Shown: positions 43,766 to 52,945, counted from the stretch's first letter. The stretch is 64,000 nucleotides of DNA from Pirellulaceae bacterium (GCA_020852965.1 JADYZV010000070.1:1-64000); one strand, 5' to 3'. Numbers and translations: made by a program. Notes: generated from the letters alone by a model not told the origin.

Positions 43766-45055
43766 ATGGAAACCGACAAGAATAAAAATGCCGCCGGATG
43801 CGTCACGCTGGGATTGGCGCCAAGCTTTGGATTCGGTGATCGCATTGGCTTGGCGACCGCCGGACACGTAGCCGCCATGCAGCGCAGTGGTGGGGCGATC
43901 GAGCCGATTTTTCCGCAACAATCCATTCGCGAAATGAGTCGCACGCAGCGCTCACCCCAACAGGTGATGAACGACGCGTTGCAGGGCGCACGCTCGGCAG
44001 GTTGGACAGGTCGCATCGGTGCCGACGCCGATCACTTGAAAACATCCGAAGACGTCGATGCGACTGCTGCTGTGGGATTCACGTTTTTCACAATTGATCC
44101 CTCGGCCCACGTCGATCAACGCGCCGATGACTATAGCGAAGCGGTGGTGCGTGAGAAATTTTCTGCCGCTCGCGACAGTGCTCCGTGGTTTGACGCTACC
44201 GTTGGGAAAACTGTCAAATTCCCCAGCGGTAAACAAATCGCGCTCGACGAAGCGACTTGCATGCGTGCGGCGGTCAAGTACGGAGCGGCCATTCAACAGG
44301 CGCTCGAACTCGGACGCTATATCGCCCAAGTGCAAAAAGACGCCGGTCGCGACTACGAAATAGAGCTGTCGGTGGATGAAACCGATCAACCGACCACGTT
44401 GGCCGAACACTACATCATCGCCGAGCAGTGCCTCAAGGGTGGTATGAAGCTCGTCAGTTTGGCACCTCGCTTTATCGGTGAGCTCGAAAAAGGGGTCGAC
44501 TACAAGGGGAGCGTAGCGGCGCTCGAGGATTCGCTCCGCGACCACGCCGAAATTGCTGAAATGCTAGGTCCGTACAAGTTGAGCCTGCATTCGGGGTCGG
44601 ACAAGCTGTCGATGTACACCAGTTTGGCTCGGGCCACCCAGGGGCGCTTTCACGTCAAGACGGCGGGGACGAGCTACCTCGAAGCGCTGCGTGTGGTGGC
44701 CATTCATAATGAGGAGCTGTTCCGACGAATCGTTCAATTCGCTCGCAGCCGTTATGACATCGACAAGGCCACCTATCACGTATCGGCTACCAATGCCTTG
44801 GTCCCTGCACCGGAATCCCTCAGCGGTGAACAACTCGAACAAGTTTATCTGGAGCGCTGGAGCGACGTGCCTAACGGAAAGGGTTTCACCGAACCGGGGC
44901 GCCAGATCTTGCATTGCACTTTTGGATCGACGTTGACCGATCCCGAGCTGGGACCTGCCGTGCGCCGCGTGCTCGAAGCCCACCCGCAAACGTATTGTGA
45001 AGTGTTGGCCGACCATTTTGGACGGCACCTCGATGCGCTGCGAGCTGGGATGTAG
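43766..45055 (+). CDS. Tagaturonate/fructuronate epimerase family (UxaE-like)
   Basis: 429 residues. The N-terminal LGLAPSFGFGDRIGLATAGH matches the signature of the UxaE family, which interconverts D-tagaturonate and D-fructuronate in hexuronate breakdown. Other features are GADADHLKTSEDVD, a metal-site-like IELSVDETDQPTTLAEHY and KLSLHSGSDKLSMY. The family was defined in Thermotoga maritima. Together with the upstream Zn-dehydrogenase this suggests use of L-galactonate or galacturonate-derived acids, such as from marine polysaccharides. No kinase or aldolase of the pathway is in the window. Confidence 0.85.
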   Translation: METDKNKNAAGCVTLGLAPSFGFGDRIGLATAGHVAAMQRSGGAIEPIFPQQSIREMSRTQRSPQQVMNDALQGARSAGWTGRIGADADHLKTSEDVDATAAVGFTFFTIDPSAHVDQRADDYSEAVVREKFSAARDSAPWFDATVGKTVKFPSGKQIALDEATCMRAAVKYGAAIQQALELGRYIAQVQKDAGRDYEIELSVDETDQPTTLAEHYIIAEQCLKGGMKLVSLAPRFIGELEKGVDYKGSVAALEDSLRDHAEIAEMLGPYKLSLHSGSDKLSMYTSLARATQGRFHVKTAGTSYLEALRVVAIHNEELFRRIVQFARSRYDIDKATYHVSATNALVPAPESLSGEQLEQVYLERWSDVPNGKGFTEPGRQILHCTFGSTLTDPELGPAVRRVLEAHPQTYCEVLADHFGRHLDALRAGM

Positions 45056-45103
45056 TTCGTTTTTTGCAGCCGTTCACGTGTGTTGTAATCGCTCATGCCA
45101 TTG

Positions 45104-45282
45104 GCTAGCACGGATGGCAAGGCAGGAGCACGGATAGTTAGGCCGCTCCATTGCACTTCACACATGTGCCACGCCCACAGATTCTCCTGACGAGCGCTTT
45201 CTTGAATGGTAGCTATCTTCATGCCCCCATCTTCGTGCCCCCATCTTCGTGCCCCAGTCGACCGTCTGGCGACGGTGGCTAC
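45104..45282. repeat. Dispersed repeat unit, 3 x 14-base tandem repeat and palindrome
   Basis: Three elements in the 242-base gap after the UxaE-like gene: a CTAGCACGGATGGCAAGGCA / GGAGCACGGATAGT unit (45104-45160, relative at 13881); three tandem copies of the 14-base unit ATCTTCRTGCCCCC at 45215, 45229 and 45243; and the CGTCTGGCGACGGTGGCTAC palindrome at 45261-45282. 14 is twice the heptamer period, but the sequence is unrelated to the heptamer family. Confidence 0.75.
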
Positions 45283-45297
45283 AGAGGTTTGCCCAAA

Positions 45298-46071
45298 CTA
45301 CCATAAGCGACGCGCGCGCGGATCGCGCTGGTACTGTCGCTTGAGTTCCGAATCGGGTTCGCCGCGGAGCGTGGAGCGACAGATCAGCGCGGCCCCCACT
45401 CCCGCAACAAAGCCACCCACGTGGGCTAAGTAGGCTACACCGCCAGCCGTCTCGCTGGTGGCCGCAATGGAACCGACGCTGCTGACAAACTGCATCGCAA
45501 TCCACATCCCAAGCACCACGATGGCTGGAACCGCAACCACCGTGTAGAGAAAGACCGCGTTGACTCGATTGTACGGGTACAGCACCAAATAGGCCCCCAT
45601 GACACCGGCTATCGCTCCCGATGCGCCCAGGTTGGGGATGACGCTGACGGGATTAGCTACGATCTGAGCTGTGCTGGCCACCAATCCGGCCACCAGATAG
45701 AACACGAGAAACCAGGCGTGCCCAAAGCGGTGTTCGACGTTGTTACCGAATATCCACAAGTAGAGCATGTTGCCAGCGATGTGCCCAAAGCCACCGTGCA
45801 TGAACATCGATGTCAGTAGCGTCAGCCACAGAATCGGTGGCCCAGGCGCTTGCGGAATGTCAACGTTACCGTAGCCCTCAATTTGAATCGAGATTGGTTC
45901 AACCAGATCGACGCCGGTAGTAATCTCGAGAGGGATTACGCTCCAGCCATAAGTGAAGGCAGGATCAGACAGCTGCAGTAGGAATAGCGCCACGTTGATG
46001 GCCAGTAGGCTGTAAGTGACATAGGCGGTCGTAGTGACTTCGCGGTCGTCATCACTTATCGGAAAAAACAT
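45298..46071 (-). CDS. Rhomboid-family intramembrane serine protease
   Basis: 257 residues with six membrane segments. LTSMFMHGGFGHIAGNMLYL is the N-terminal His/Asn region, GASGAIAGVMGAYLVL the catalytic Ser motif in TM4, and YLAHVGGFVAGVGAAL the catalytic His in TM6, so the protease is predicted active. An extended loop after TM1 contains IQIEGYGNVDIPQAPGPP. A short basic tail follows. No partner gene is apparent, and no Shine-Dalgarno is visible before the ATG. Confidence 0.93.
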   Translation of the reverse strand: MFFPISDDDREVTTTAYVTYSLLAINVALFLLQLSDPAFTYGWSVIPLEITTGVDLVEPISIQIEGYGNVDIPQAPGPPILWLTLLTSMFMHGGFGHIAGNMLYLWIFGNNVEHRFGHAWFLVFYLVAGLVASTAQIVANPVSVIPNLGASGAIAGVMGAYLVLYPYNRVNAVFLYTVVAVPAIVVLGMWIAMQFVSSVGSIAATSETAGGVAYLAHVGGFVAGVGAALICRSTLRGEPDSELKRQYQRDPRARRLW

Positions 46072-46183
46072 GGGGCGTGGGGCGTTTCAGTATTGAGGAG
46101 TCAGAGGGGAAGTCGAGCAACAGAGCATGCCAGTCATGCTACCATATGGCAAGGCTAGTGGTCTTTCAGGACTTATGTTCCGT

Positions 46184-46280
46184 GTAGTGGACGAGGTTAC
46201 GAGTCCCTGACTCATGCCGAATCCAAAGGACTCGTAACCTCGTCCACTACATCCAAGGGACTCGTAACCTCGTCCACTAC
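46184..46280. repeat. REP-like palindrome with duplicated right arm
   Basis: Left arm GTAGTGGACGAGGTTACGAG (from 46184). The 30-base right arm unit occurs twice in tandem (46221-46250 and 46251-46280), differing by one base and each ending CTCGTCCACTAC. It lies upstream of the gene at 46325; a sister copy with the same extra arm lies right after that gene. Confidence 0.93.
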
Positions 46281-46324
46281 GGATTCGTGACTTTGACTAG
46301 ATATTCTATTCAAGAGGAAGATTC

Positions 46325-47257
46325 ATGGAGCCCAAACAAGTGCCAGCGGAGCGTTGGCTGATCGTGGGCTGTGGCTACGTCGGTGCGCAAGTAGCGCGGC
46401 GCGGGTGCGAGGCCGGGCATACCGTCTATGCGCTAACGCGTAGCCAGTCGCGTTTTCCGGAACTAAAGGCTTTGGGAGTCCAGCCCTGTTTGGGACATTG
46501 GCTTGAGCCCCACAGTCTAGCCAATCTGCCGGCCATCGATCGAGTTTTGGTGGCGGTGCCGCACCGTGCGGACGAAACGTGGTTGCCCCCGGGTGAGCCG
46601 ATCGGTGAACAAGACGTCGAGCTGGTCGAACGGACTCACGCGGTTGGTCTGCAAAATCTACTCGCAGCCATTCCGGCAAGCTGGAAGCAACTGGTCTACT
46701 TGAGCACGACGGGCGTGTTTGGCGAATCGAGCGAAGGCTGGGTTGACGAACTGACTCCGGTTTCGCCAACTCGATTGGGTCCTCGCATCGCAGTCACCGC
46801 CGAGCAGTGGCTCACTCAGAATCTAGCGAACCGTCTGGGATCTGGGCAGAGTTTTTGCACGGTGCGATTGGCGGGAATCTATGGCCCGGGGCGAATTCCG
46901 TTGGCAGAACGACTGCGGCGTGGCCAACCGCTTGCAGTACCGCGCGATGGCTATTTGAATTTGGTGCATGTCAGCGATATAGCGCGCATGGTCTGTGCGC
47001 TGCTCGGAAACTCGCTGCAGCATTCGACCTATTTGTTCTCCGATGGGCAACCCGTGCTGCGTGAGACCTTTTATCGGCATTTGGCCGAACTGTGTGGAGT
47101 GCCAGGACCGGAGTTTATCGAACCCGATCGGCGCGATCCCAAAGCCCGCAGGGCCACCGATAAACGCGTTTCTCCAGCCCGCATTCTGGCTGAAACCGGG
47201 TTCGAGTTCGAGTTTCCCGACTTCCGCAGCGGACTAGCCGACGCGCTGGCCGAATAG
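46325..47257 (+). CDS. NAD(P)-dependent SDR/epimerase-like protein (YeeZ-like)
   Basis: 310 residues with an N-terminal Rossmann fold (WLIVGCGYVGAQVARRG), LVYLSTTGVFGESSEGWVDE, TVRLAGIYGPGRIPLAERL and LNLVHVSDIARMVCALLG, the pattern of extended/atypical SDR proteins such as YeeZ. The usual YxxxK pair is not seen where expected (the region reads RIAVTAEQW), so catalysis may be altered. Substrate unknown. The gene is bracketed by near-identical REP-like palindromes (46184-46280 and 47259-47351). Confidence 0.83.
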   Translation: MEPKQVPAERWLIVGCGYVGAQVARRGCEAGHTVYALTRSQSRFPELKALGVQPCLGHWLEPHSLANLPAIDRVLVAVPHRADETWLPPGEPIGEQDVELVERTHAVGLQNLLAAIPASWKQLVYLSTTGVFGESSEGWVDELTPVSPTRLGPRIAVTAEQWLTQNLANRLGSGQSFCTVRLAGIYGPGRIPLAERLRRGQPLAVPRDGYLNLVHVSDIARMVCALLGNSLQHSTYLFSDGQPVLRETFYRHLAELCGVPGPEFIEPDRRDPKARRATDKRVSPARILAETGFEFEFPDFRSGLADALAE

Positions 47258-47258
47258 C

Positions 47259-47351
47259 GTAGTGGACGAGGTTACGAGTCCCTGACGCGCAAAGGGACTC
47301 GTAACCTCGTCCACTACCGAATTCCAAGGGACTCGTAACCTCGTCCACGAC
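47259..47351. repeat. REP-like palindrome with extra right arm, two bases after the stop
   Basis: Left arm GTAGTGGACGAGGTTACGAG from 47259; right arm AGGGACTCGTAACCTCGTCC ending CACTAC at 47317; a second right arm ends at 47351 with CACGAC. Same architecture as 46184-46280. The position fits a terminator for the SDR gene. Confidence 0.92.
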
Positions 47352-47440
47352 AGGCCGGTTTGTACTTAGTGGACATTGCCTCTACAATTCGCAGATACTT
47401 AAACATCTTTTTACCGATCTGCACTGAGAAGCTGGCTCCC

Positions 47441-48223
47441 ATGTTGGAACGCAAACCCATTTTCCCCAACGTGATCGAACTGAATTTTCAGGCTGGGCAT
47501 GTGATCGGCTGCAACGTCTACTTGGTCTTCGACGAGGACGAGTGGGTTTTGATCGATATCGGCTACGAAGAGTCGGTCGAAGAGATCGTGGAACTGGTGC
47601 GCGAGCTCGATTTCCCGCTTTCTAAGTGCAAGACGTTGGTGGCTACGCATGCGGACGTCGATCATGGCCAGGGGCTGGCGTTGGCCAAGCAGATGCTGAA
47701 AGCCACAGTGAGCGCCCACCCCAAGGCGGCCAAGCTGCTGGCCACTGGGGATAAATTGCAGACCTTCGCCGAGATCGAAGCCCAGAACATTCACTTGGAG
47801 ATGCCTCGCGTCGAGACCGACGTATTGATCGACGAGGGAACGGTGATTGAGGTGGGGGGGCTCAAGCTCGAAGTCTGGTCGACTCCCGGCCACGCCGACA
47901 GCCAGTTGGCATTCCGCATGGGAGAACTGTTGTTTAGTGGCGACAATATCTACCGCGATGGCTGCGTAGGAGCTATCGACGCCCACCACGGCAGCGACAT
48001 CCCCGCCTTCATTCGCTCGTTGCAACGCATTCGCAACTCGGACATAAAATGGTTGCTCCCCAGCCACGGGCCGATTTTCCGCAAGGAGAACGCGATGCTC
48101 GATCGGACCATCGAGCGACTTCAGGGCTACTTGCACATGGCCGACTTCGGGACCTGTGCTATCGACTGGCCGCTGATGGACCAATGGGAAGAAGAGATCG
48201 CCGAAGGCAAAATGCCCTCCTGA
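47441..48223 (+). CDS. MBL-fold metallohydrolase
   Basis: 260 residues of the metallo-beta-lactamase superfamily. The metal motif is [10 protein letters not shown] (HxDxDH), with later ligands in [22 protein letters not shown] and [10 protein letters not shown] final helical stretch has [16 protein letters not shown]. The family includes glyoxalase II-like hydrolases and others; the substrate cannot be told here. The frame is open from an upstream TTG (47360), but the ATG at 47441 starts right before the fold. Confidence 0.88.
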   Translation: MLERKPIFPNVIELNFQAGHVIGCNVYLVFDEDEWVLIDIGYEESVEEIVELVRELDFPLSKCKTLVATHADVDHGQGLALAKQMLKATVSAHPKAAKLLATGDKLQTFAEIEAQNIHLEMPRVETDVLIDEGTVIEVGGLKLEVWSTPGHADSQLAFRMGELLFSGDNIYRDGCVGAIDAHHGSDIPAFIRSLQRIRNSDIKWLLPSHGPIFRKENAMLDRTIERLQGYLHMADFGTCAIDWPLMDQWEEEIAEGKMPS

Positions 48224-48313
48224 ACACGGCCACCCCCAACCAGCACTAACCCAACGTTCGGGTGGGTGCTGTGGCAATGCGAGTGCTTTTTCTGTGCCTA
48301 ATCGAGTTAGGAC

Positions 48314-48342
48314 TTGACTATTTCGGGGAAAAAGCATTAAAT
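48314..48342 (+). promoter_or_regulatory. Possible sigma-70-type promoter upstream of tRNA-Thr
   Basis: TTGACT (48314-48319), 17 bases, TTAAAT (48337-48342). Spacing is ideal and the -35 is near consensus; the -10 matches four of six positions. It lies 60 bases before the tRNA and could also drive the alpha-CTD gene. Confidence 0.4.
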
Positions 48343-48402
48343 TTTCGGGTTCCCCCTAATTTGCCTCGCGAGCGAAGTATGTCGCGACCAGCGGTTTAGG
48401 TC

Positions 48403-48476
48403 GCCAGCGTAGCTTCAATTGGCAGAGCACCGCATTCGTAATGCGGGGGTTGCGGGTTCGACTCCCGCCGCTGGCT
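48403..48476 (+). tRNA. tRNA-Thr (anticodon CGT)
   Basis: Full cloverleaf: acceptor GCCAGCG pairs with CGCTGGC; anticodon stem CCGCA/TGCGG with loop TTCGTAA, anticodon CGT at 48437-48439 (reads ACG, threonine); T stem GCGGG/CCCGC with loop TTCGACT; discriminator base T at 48476. CCA is not encoded. No integrase or attachment-site duplication is nearby. The next gene starts 70 bases later. Confidence 0.95.
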
Positions 48477-48546
48477 CTTGACGGAGTCTGTTGGCTCCCC
48501 TTGTGGCACACTCAATGAGCAACCAACACCCAGGAGTCACTCTAGG

Positions 48547-49872
48547 ATGGCGGACGCATCGGTACTCGATATGCGCGACATAGTGGTATCCAACCACTCA
48601 TTTGGCCCCAGTGAAATTCGGCAGATTTGCACGACGATTTCCGAGGACTACAGCCAGCTTGGCATTCTGCGCGACGCGGTGACAGAGCTGGCGCAAGGCA
48701 CCGAGCGCAGTCCCGCGCAAGCGGTGCGACTGGGGGTCAGCCAGTATTTGTTGGGCAAATTCAGCGAAGCCTGGGAGACTTTGTCGCATGCCGACGGTGG
48801 AGCGCTGGCGATTTTCTACTTGGCCAAGACCGAGTTCCAGTTGCTGCGCTACGACGACTCGGTCGCTCATTTTGCCGCCGCCAAGGCGGCGGGCTACGAC
48901 GGAGATCAGTGTCAGATCTCTACGGCGGAAGTGCTGCGTTATCAAGGCAAGCTGCAAGAGGCGATGGACATCCTGGACAATATCTTTGGCCCAGCCGAGC
49001 AGACGGCCGAATACAATTATCAACGCGGCGCTACCGTAGCGGTGCGCGATGGCCATACCGAAGAGGTCTCGCGACTTTACAACCGCGCGCTGCAATATGA
49101 CGACCGGCATCCAGGTGCGTTGTTTGGCTTGGCGCTCGAGAGTGATCGGCGCGGTAGCGACGACCACGCCTTGCAGATGTACGAACGGGCTGCCTCCTGT
49201 TTCCCTGCCCACATCGGCACGCTGATCAACCTAGGCATTGTCTACGAAGATCGCAATGATTTTGCCAAGGCCCAAGCCTGTTACAAGCGTGTGCTAGATG
49301 TCTTTCCCGATCATCCCCGTGCGCGACTGTACATGAAGGATGCGTCGGCCTCTGGCAACGTCTTCTACGATGAAGATTCGGCGCGGCAGAGCGAGCGACT
49401 GAGTCAGTTGCTCAGTATTTCGGTCAACGATTTCGAACTGTCGGTTCGCAGCCGCAATTGCCTGCAGAAGATGGGGGTCGAAACGCTGGGCGATTTGGTA
49501 CGAACCTCCGAGCAGCAGTTGTTGTCGAGCAAGAATTTCGGCGACACCAGCTTGCAAGAGATCCGCGAGATGCTCTCCAGCAAGGGCTTGGGATTGGGAC
49601 AGCTCTCCGACCAGCAGCGCGAACCCGATCCTCCGCTGGACACATCGGGGCTGACGCCCGATCAACAAGCGATTCTCGACCGCCCGATCTCCGACTTGAA
49701 CTTGTCGGTACGCGCACGCAAGTGCATGGTGCGATTGGGGATCAATACGATCAGCGAGCTGATGCGTAAGACAGCCGACGACTTGCTCGAGTCCAAAAAC
49801 TTTGGTGTGACCAGCCTGAACGAGGTCCGTGCCAAGCTCGAAGGGATGTCGCTCAAGCTGCGTGGTGATTGA
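48547..49872 (+). CDS. TPR protein with two RNA polymerase alpha C-terminal domains
   Basis: 441 residues. TPR-like helices cover about 20-270 (e.g. [40 protein letters not shown]). Two alpha-CTD modules follow. Module 1 (about 285-352): [20 protein letters not shown] and [16 protein letters not shown]. Module 2 (about 375-440): [20 protein letters not shown] and [16 protein letters not shown]. Relative to E. coli alpha, Arg265 and Cys269 are kept in both. Asn268 is kept only in module 1 (Lys in module 2). Lys298 is Thr in both; Ser299 is kept. DNA or sigma/activator contacts are plausible. No signal peptide. The ATG at 48547 is preceded by AGGAG; the in-frame TTG at 48478 touches the tRNA end and is rejected. 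Confidence 0.9.
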   Translation: MADASVLDMRDIVVSNHSFGPSEIRQICTTISEDYSQLGILRDAVTELAQGTERSPAQAVRLGVSQYLLGKFSEAWETLSHADGGALAIFYLAKTEFQLLRYDDSVAHFAAAKAAGYDGDQCQISTAEVLRYQGKLQEAMDILDNIFGPAEQTAEYNYQRGATVAVRDGHTEEVSRLYNRALQYDDRHPGALFGLALESDRRGSDDHALQMYERAASCFPAHIGTLINLGIVYEDRNDFAKAQACYKRVLDVFPDHPRARLYMKDASASGNVFYDEDSARQSERLSQLLSISVNDFELSVRSRNCLQKMGVETLGDLVRTSEQQLLSSKNFGDTSLQEIREMLSSKGLGLGQLSDQQREPDPPLDTSGLTPDQQAILDRPISDLNLSVRARKCMVRLGINTISELMRKTADDLLESKNFGVTSLNEVRAKLEGMSLKLRGD

Positions 49873-49880
49873 TTCTGACA

Positions 49881-51008
49881 ATGTCGATGGCCAGCGGTTT
49901 CGGTTTTGAACTCCTGCAGATCGACGCCCAGACCGCGGCGCGATTGGGTCGCCTGACGACTCCTCACGGCACCGTCGAGACCCCCGTCTTCATGCCGGTC
50001 GGTACGCAAGCTACCGTGAAAGGTTTGACCGGCGACCAAATCCGCTCGACCGGTGCGAGCTTGATTTTGGGCAACACCTATCATTTGGCACTTCGTCCAG
50101 GGAGTGAGCGGATCGAGGGGCTGGGTGGTCTGCACCAGTTCATGGGCTGGGATGGCCCAATCTTGACCGACAGCGGCGGCTTTCAAATCTTCAGCTTGGC
50201 CGAGCGCGCCAAAATCACGGAGCACAGCGCGCAGTTCCGTTCGCACATCGATGGCAGCCTACTCGACTTGACGCCCGAAGAGTCGACTCGCATTCAAGAA
50301 CGGCTGGGGAGCGATATAGCCATGGTGCTCGATCACGTGGTCGCCTTGCCCTGCGAACGGCCATTGGTCGAGGAGGCCATGCAGCGTTCGACGCGCTGGG
50401 CCGCGCGCTGTCTGGCAGCCGCCACGCGAACGGAGCAGGCCCAATTTGCCATCGTTCAAGGTGGCCTCGATCTAGAGCTCCGACAGGCCAGTGCCGAGGC
50501 GTTGACGGCTCTCCCCTTTGACGGTTTCGCGGTTGGCGGCTTGAGTGTTGGCGAGCCACCGAGCGAAATGGTGCGAATCATTCATGGTACCACGCTGCAT
50601 TTGCCCAGCAACAAGCCGCGATACTTGATGGGGGTCGGTCGTCCCATCGATCTGCTGGAAGGTATCGCCGGCGGAATCGATATGTTCGATTGCGTCATGC
50701 CCACGCGCAATGGTCGCAACGCCTTAGGCTTCACCTGGAATGGAACGTTACGTCTGCGGAATGCTCGACATGCCGACGATCGACGGCCCATTGACCAAGC
50801 ATGCCCCTGCCTGGCCTGCCGTCACAGCCGCGCCTATCTACGGCATCTGTTCATGGCCAAAGAGATGCTGGGACCTATCTTGTTGACCCATCACAACTTG
50901 ACCTTCTATCAACAGCTCATGGCCGAGGCGCAGAGGCAGATTGCGGCTGGTACATTTTCCAAGTGGCTGCAGCTGCAGCGTCTGACACTTGGCGAAGCAG
51001 CAGACTAG
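49881..51008 (+). CDS. tgt: Queuine tRNA-ribosyltransferase
   Basis: About 375 residues. It exchanges G34 for preQ1 in tRNAs with GUN anticodons. Landmarks are [20 protein letters not shown], the catalytic Asp in [33 protein letters not shown] followed by [14 protein letters not shown], and the zinc site [17 protein letters not shown] with its Cys3-His ligands. The ATG at 49881 lies just after the alpha-CTD gene stop (49872), so the pair is probably one transcript. An in-frame ATG at 49887 is possible; an upstream TTG at 49869 overlaps the previous stop. Confidence 0.96.
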   Translation: MSMASGFGFELLQIDAQTAARLGRLTTPHGTVETPVFMPVGTQATVKGLTGDQIRSTGASLILGNTYHLALRPGSERIEGLGGLHQFMGWDGPILTDSGGFQIFSLAERAKITEHSAQFRSHIDGSLLDLTPEESTRIQERLGSDIAMVLDHVVALPCERPLVEEAMQRSTRWAARCLAAATRTEQAQFAIVQGGLDLELRQASAEALTALPFDGFAVGGLSVGEPPSEMVRIIHGTTLHLPSNKPRYLMGVGRPIDLLEGIAGGIDMFDCVMPTRNGRNALGFTWNGTLRLRNARHADDRRPIDQACPCLACRHSRAYLRHLFMAKEMLGPILLTHHNLTFYQQLMAEAQRQIAAGTFSKWLQLQRLTLGEAAD

Positions 51009-51065
51009 GGAACACTAATCTTCACTAATCGCACACTAATCCATTCGACGCCCCATAAGCACCCA

Positions 51066-52829
51066 CTATTCCTCACGGCGCAGGTAACGCAGACGCAATC
51101 GATTGCCGGCGGCTTGCGGACTGGCTTCGAATTGGAGTTCCTCGGCGGCTTTTTCTGGGCGACCTGTCTCCTGGTAGATGCGAGCAAGCGTGTAGTGCCC
51201 GGCCGCCCACCAGTTCTGTGCGCGAGGGTCGTCCAGAACGCGTTTGACCCAAAAGTCTTCGCTGGCTTGATAGTTGCCGCGATCAAAATGCAGTTGTGCC
51301 AACAGGTAGTGCGCGGCGAATTTTGACAGCGACAGGATGTACTGCATTTGCGCGATGCGGGCCTCGTGTTGCTCCTTGGGTTCACCTGGAACCTGCGGCA
51401 CGCCCAGCGCATGTTGCACTTCGGGATCATAGGGGAGTTTGGCGAGCGTTTCATCGTCGATGCGTGAACTCATATAGGTCTTCAGCGCGCCATCGGCATC
51501 GAGTGTATTCTCGAATTCGCCCACCAGGTGCTTGCGTCTTCCGTTGGCAGCCGCTGTCTCCATCAACCAGACACCATGCTTGGCCATGTAGGACATGGAG
51601 TAGGGAGAGAGAGTCTTCATCCGCTCGCGCACCGAAGCGGCTTGTACTTGAGACAACAGCGGCGCCCGCCACAGATGGACAGCATGTCCGGGAGCAATCG
51701 ATTCGAGCCGCTCGGCCAGGGCATCGAGGTTTTGGTAGAGCACCATTCGCTCGTCCCCTAGTAGGGCTTGTTCCAGCATTTTCATGCGTGCGCTGGCAGC
51801 CGTAGGTGGCGCGTCGATCAAAAATTCGAAATTCTGTATGCCGCTTTTTTCGAGCGCGTAGTCGAACTGGCCGGCCAGATCGAGCCGCCGTAGGATGCGG
51901 TCATTGTCCAGCGTCTGCGCGAGCGTGGCCAGTTCCATAAGGTCGGGTTCGAGGATCGGCATGCCGAGCTTGGGTTCGAACAACAGGCAGTCGTCGCCAA
52001 TCAAGACTCCGATAGTCCACAATTTGCCAGGTGCGTTCTTATCCGCATCTTGCTGGGCACCGTCCACTGCCAACCACACCGTCTCGATCCCCTGCTGCGC
52101 GGCCAAGGCATTGAAGACGCGCCCGCGTTCGATGAAATCGCCAGCAGAAAACAGCAGCGTCTCCCACGGCAAATAGCCGTACCCCATACCGTTGTCCTCG
52201 ATCGGTGCGCGGGGGTCGCTGGTCAACTCTTCGACCGACGCCCCCGAGGCATCTAAGGCGATGTTGCGCACGGTCCAGTCGAACAGCTTGTACGCATTCA
52301 TTAATTTCAGTTTATCGGTTGCGGATAAGCGACTGGCATATTTCTCCAGAATCGGTTCCATCAAATTGTCGCGAACTGGAAAGTCCGTGATCCAGTGCGA
52401 CAGCTTGCCGACTATGCGGCATTGGTACAAATAGTCGACATCCCACTGACTGAACTGCAATTCGAGAGGGTTCTGGCAGCCAACCAACTTCAACATCTCC
52501 GAAGGTACCTGCTGGTTAAACTGGAGCAACAGCGGACTGGGGGCGTACTGTGCCTGAGTGCGATCCGCGTTGGCGATCCATGTGTTCAATTCAAGCTGTA
52601 CCTCTTTGGCGGATTGCTCACGATTGAGCGGAGTCATCTGCTTCAGATGGCGCATCGCATTGCGCAGATTATCGGTCTGCGTCTTCTGCTCGGCCAATGC
52701 CTGCGCGTAGGCCTCCGTGCGGTCGCGCCCTCGCTTGGAAAAGCAGCCAGTTGGTCCAAGGGCCAGCAGACTGATCAGCAAGACGATGAGCGTAGACCGT
52801 GTGCCAGCCTGGGGAACTATGCGTTGCAA
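51066..52829 (-). CDS. Lipoprotein with transglutaminase-like and TPR-like regions
   Basis: 587 residues. The signal peptide ends in a lipobox (LISLLALGPTGC, Cys acylated), so it should be membrane-anchored. The middle (about 180-290) resembles a transglutaminase-like fold by layout (ERGRVFNALAAQQGIETVWL, KLWTIGVLIGDDCLLFEPKL), but the catalytic Cys is not at the expected place, so it is probably inactive if related. The C-terminal part (about 500-570) has TPR-like helices (ASEDFWVKRVLDDPRAQNWW). Start is a TTG at 52829 with AGGA about eight bases upstream. A 7-unit heptamer array lies 16 bases before the start. Function unknown. Confidence 0.8.
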   Translation of the reverse strand: MQRIVPQAGTRSTLIVLLISLLALGPTGCFSKRGRDRTEAYAQALAEQKTQTDNLRNAMRHLKQMTPLNREQSAKEVQLELNTWIANADRTQAQYAPSPLLLQFNQQVPSEMLKLVGCQNPLELQFSQWDVDYLYQCRIVGKLSHWITDFPVRDNLMEPILEKYASRLSATDKLKLMNAYKLFDWTVRNIALDASGASVEELTSDPRAPIEDNGMGYGYLPWETLLFSAGDFIERGRVFNALAAQQGIETVWLAVDGAQQDADKNAPGKLWTIGVLIGDDCLLFEPKLGMPILEPDLMELATLAQTLDNDRILRRLDLAGQFDYALEKSGIQNFEFLIDAPPTAASARMKMLEQALLGDERMVLYQNLDALAERLESIAPGHAVHLWRAPLLSQVQAASVRERMKTLSPYSMSYMAKHGVWLMETAAANGRRKHLVGEFENTLDADGALKTYMSSRIDDETLAKLPYDPEVQHALGVPQVPGEPKEQHEARIAQMQYILSLSKFAAHYLLAQLHFDRGNYQASEDFWVKRVLDDPRAQNWWAAGHYTLARIYQETGRPEKAAEELQFEASPQAAGNRLRLRYLRREE

Positions 52830-52844
52830 GAGTCGTTTCCTATC

Positions 52845-52893
52845 TTAGTTCTTAGTTCTTGGTTCTTGGTTCTTGGTTCTTGGTTCTTGGTTC
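52845..52893. repeat. Heptanucleotide array, 7 x TTRGTTC (GAACYAA on the minus strand)
   Basis: Two TTAGTTC and five TTGGTTC units in register. Read on the coding strand of the lipoprotein gene this is (GAACCAA)5(GAACTAA)2, ending 16 bases before the TTG start. Same units and orientation relative to the start codon as before recG and the four-helix-bundle gene. Confidence 0.96.
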
Positions 52894-52915
52894 TTTTCAT
52901 TTTCTTATTCTGGCT

Positions 52916-52945
52916 CCCCTCGCCCCAGTACTATGGGGAGAGGGG
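52916..52945. repeat. GC-rich hairpin between kdsA and the lipoprotein gene
   Basis: CCCCTCGCCCC / GGGGAGAGGGG, an 11-base arm pair with one mismatch and an eight-base loop. There is no T tract, so its role as terminator of kdsA is uncertain. Confidence 0.6.

Noticed and set aside
45215-45256. 14-base tandem repeat as a member of the heptamer family
   Set aside because: The two 7-base halves (ATCTTCG and TGCCCCC) differ and do not match CYARSMA.
48403-48476. tRNA-Thr as an integration site
   Set aside because: No integrase and no duplicated tRNA 3' end was found in the following sequence.
52916-52945. Intrinsic terminator of kdsA
   Set aside because: Strong hairpin but no T tract on either strand, so it is reported only as a hairpin.
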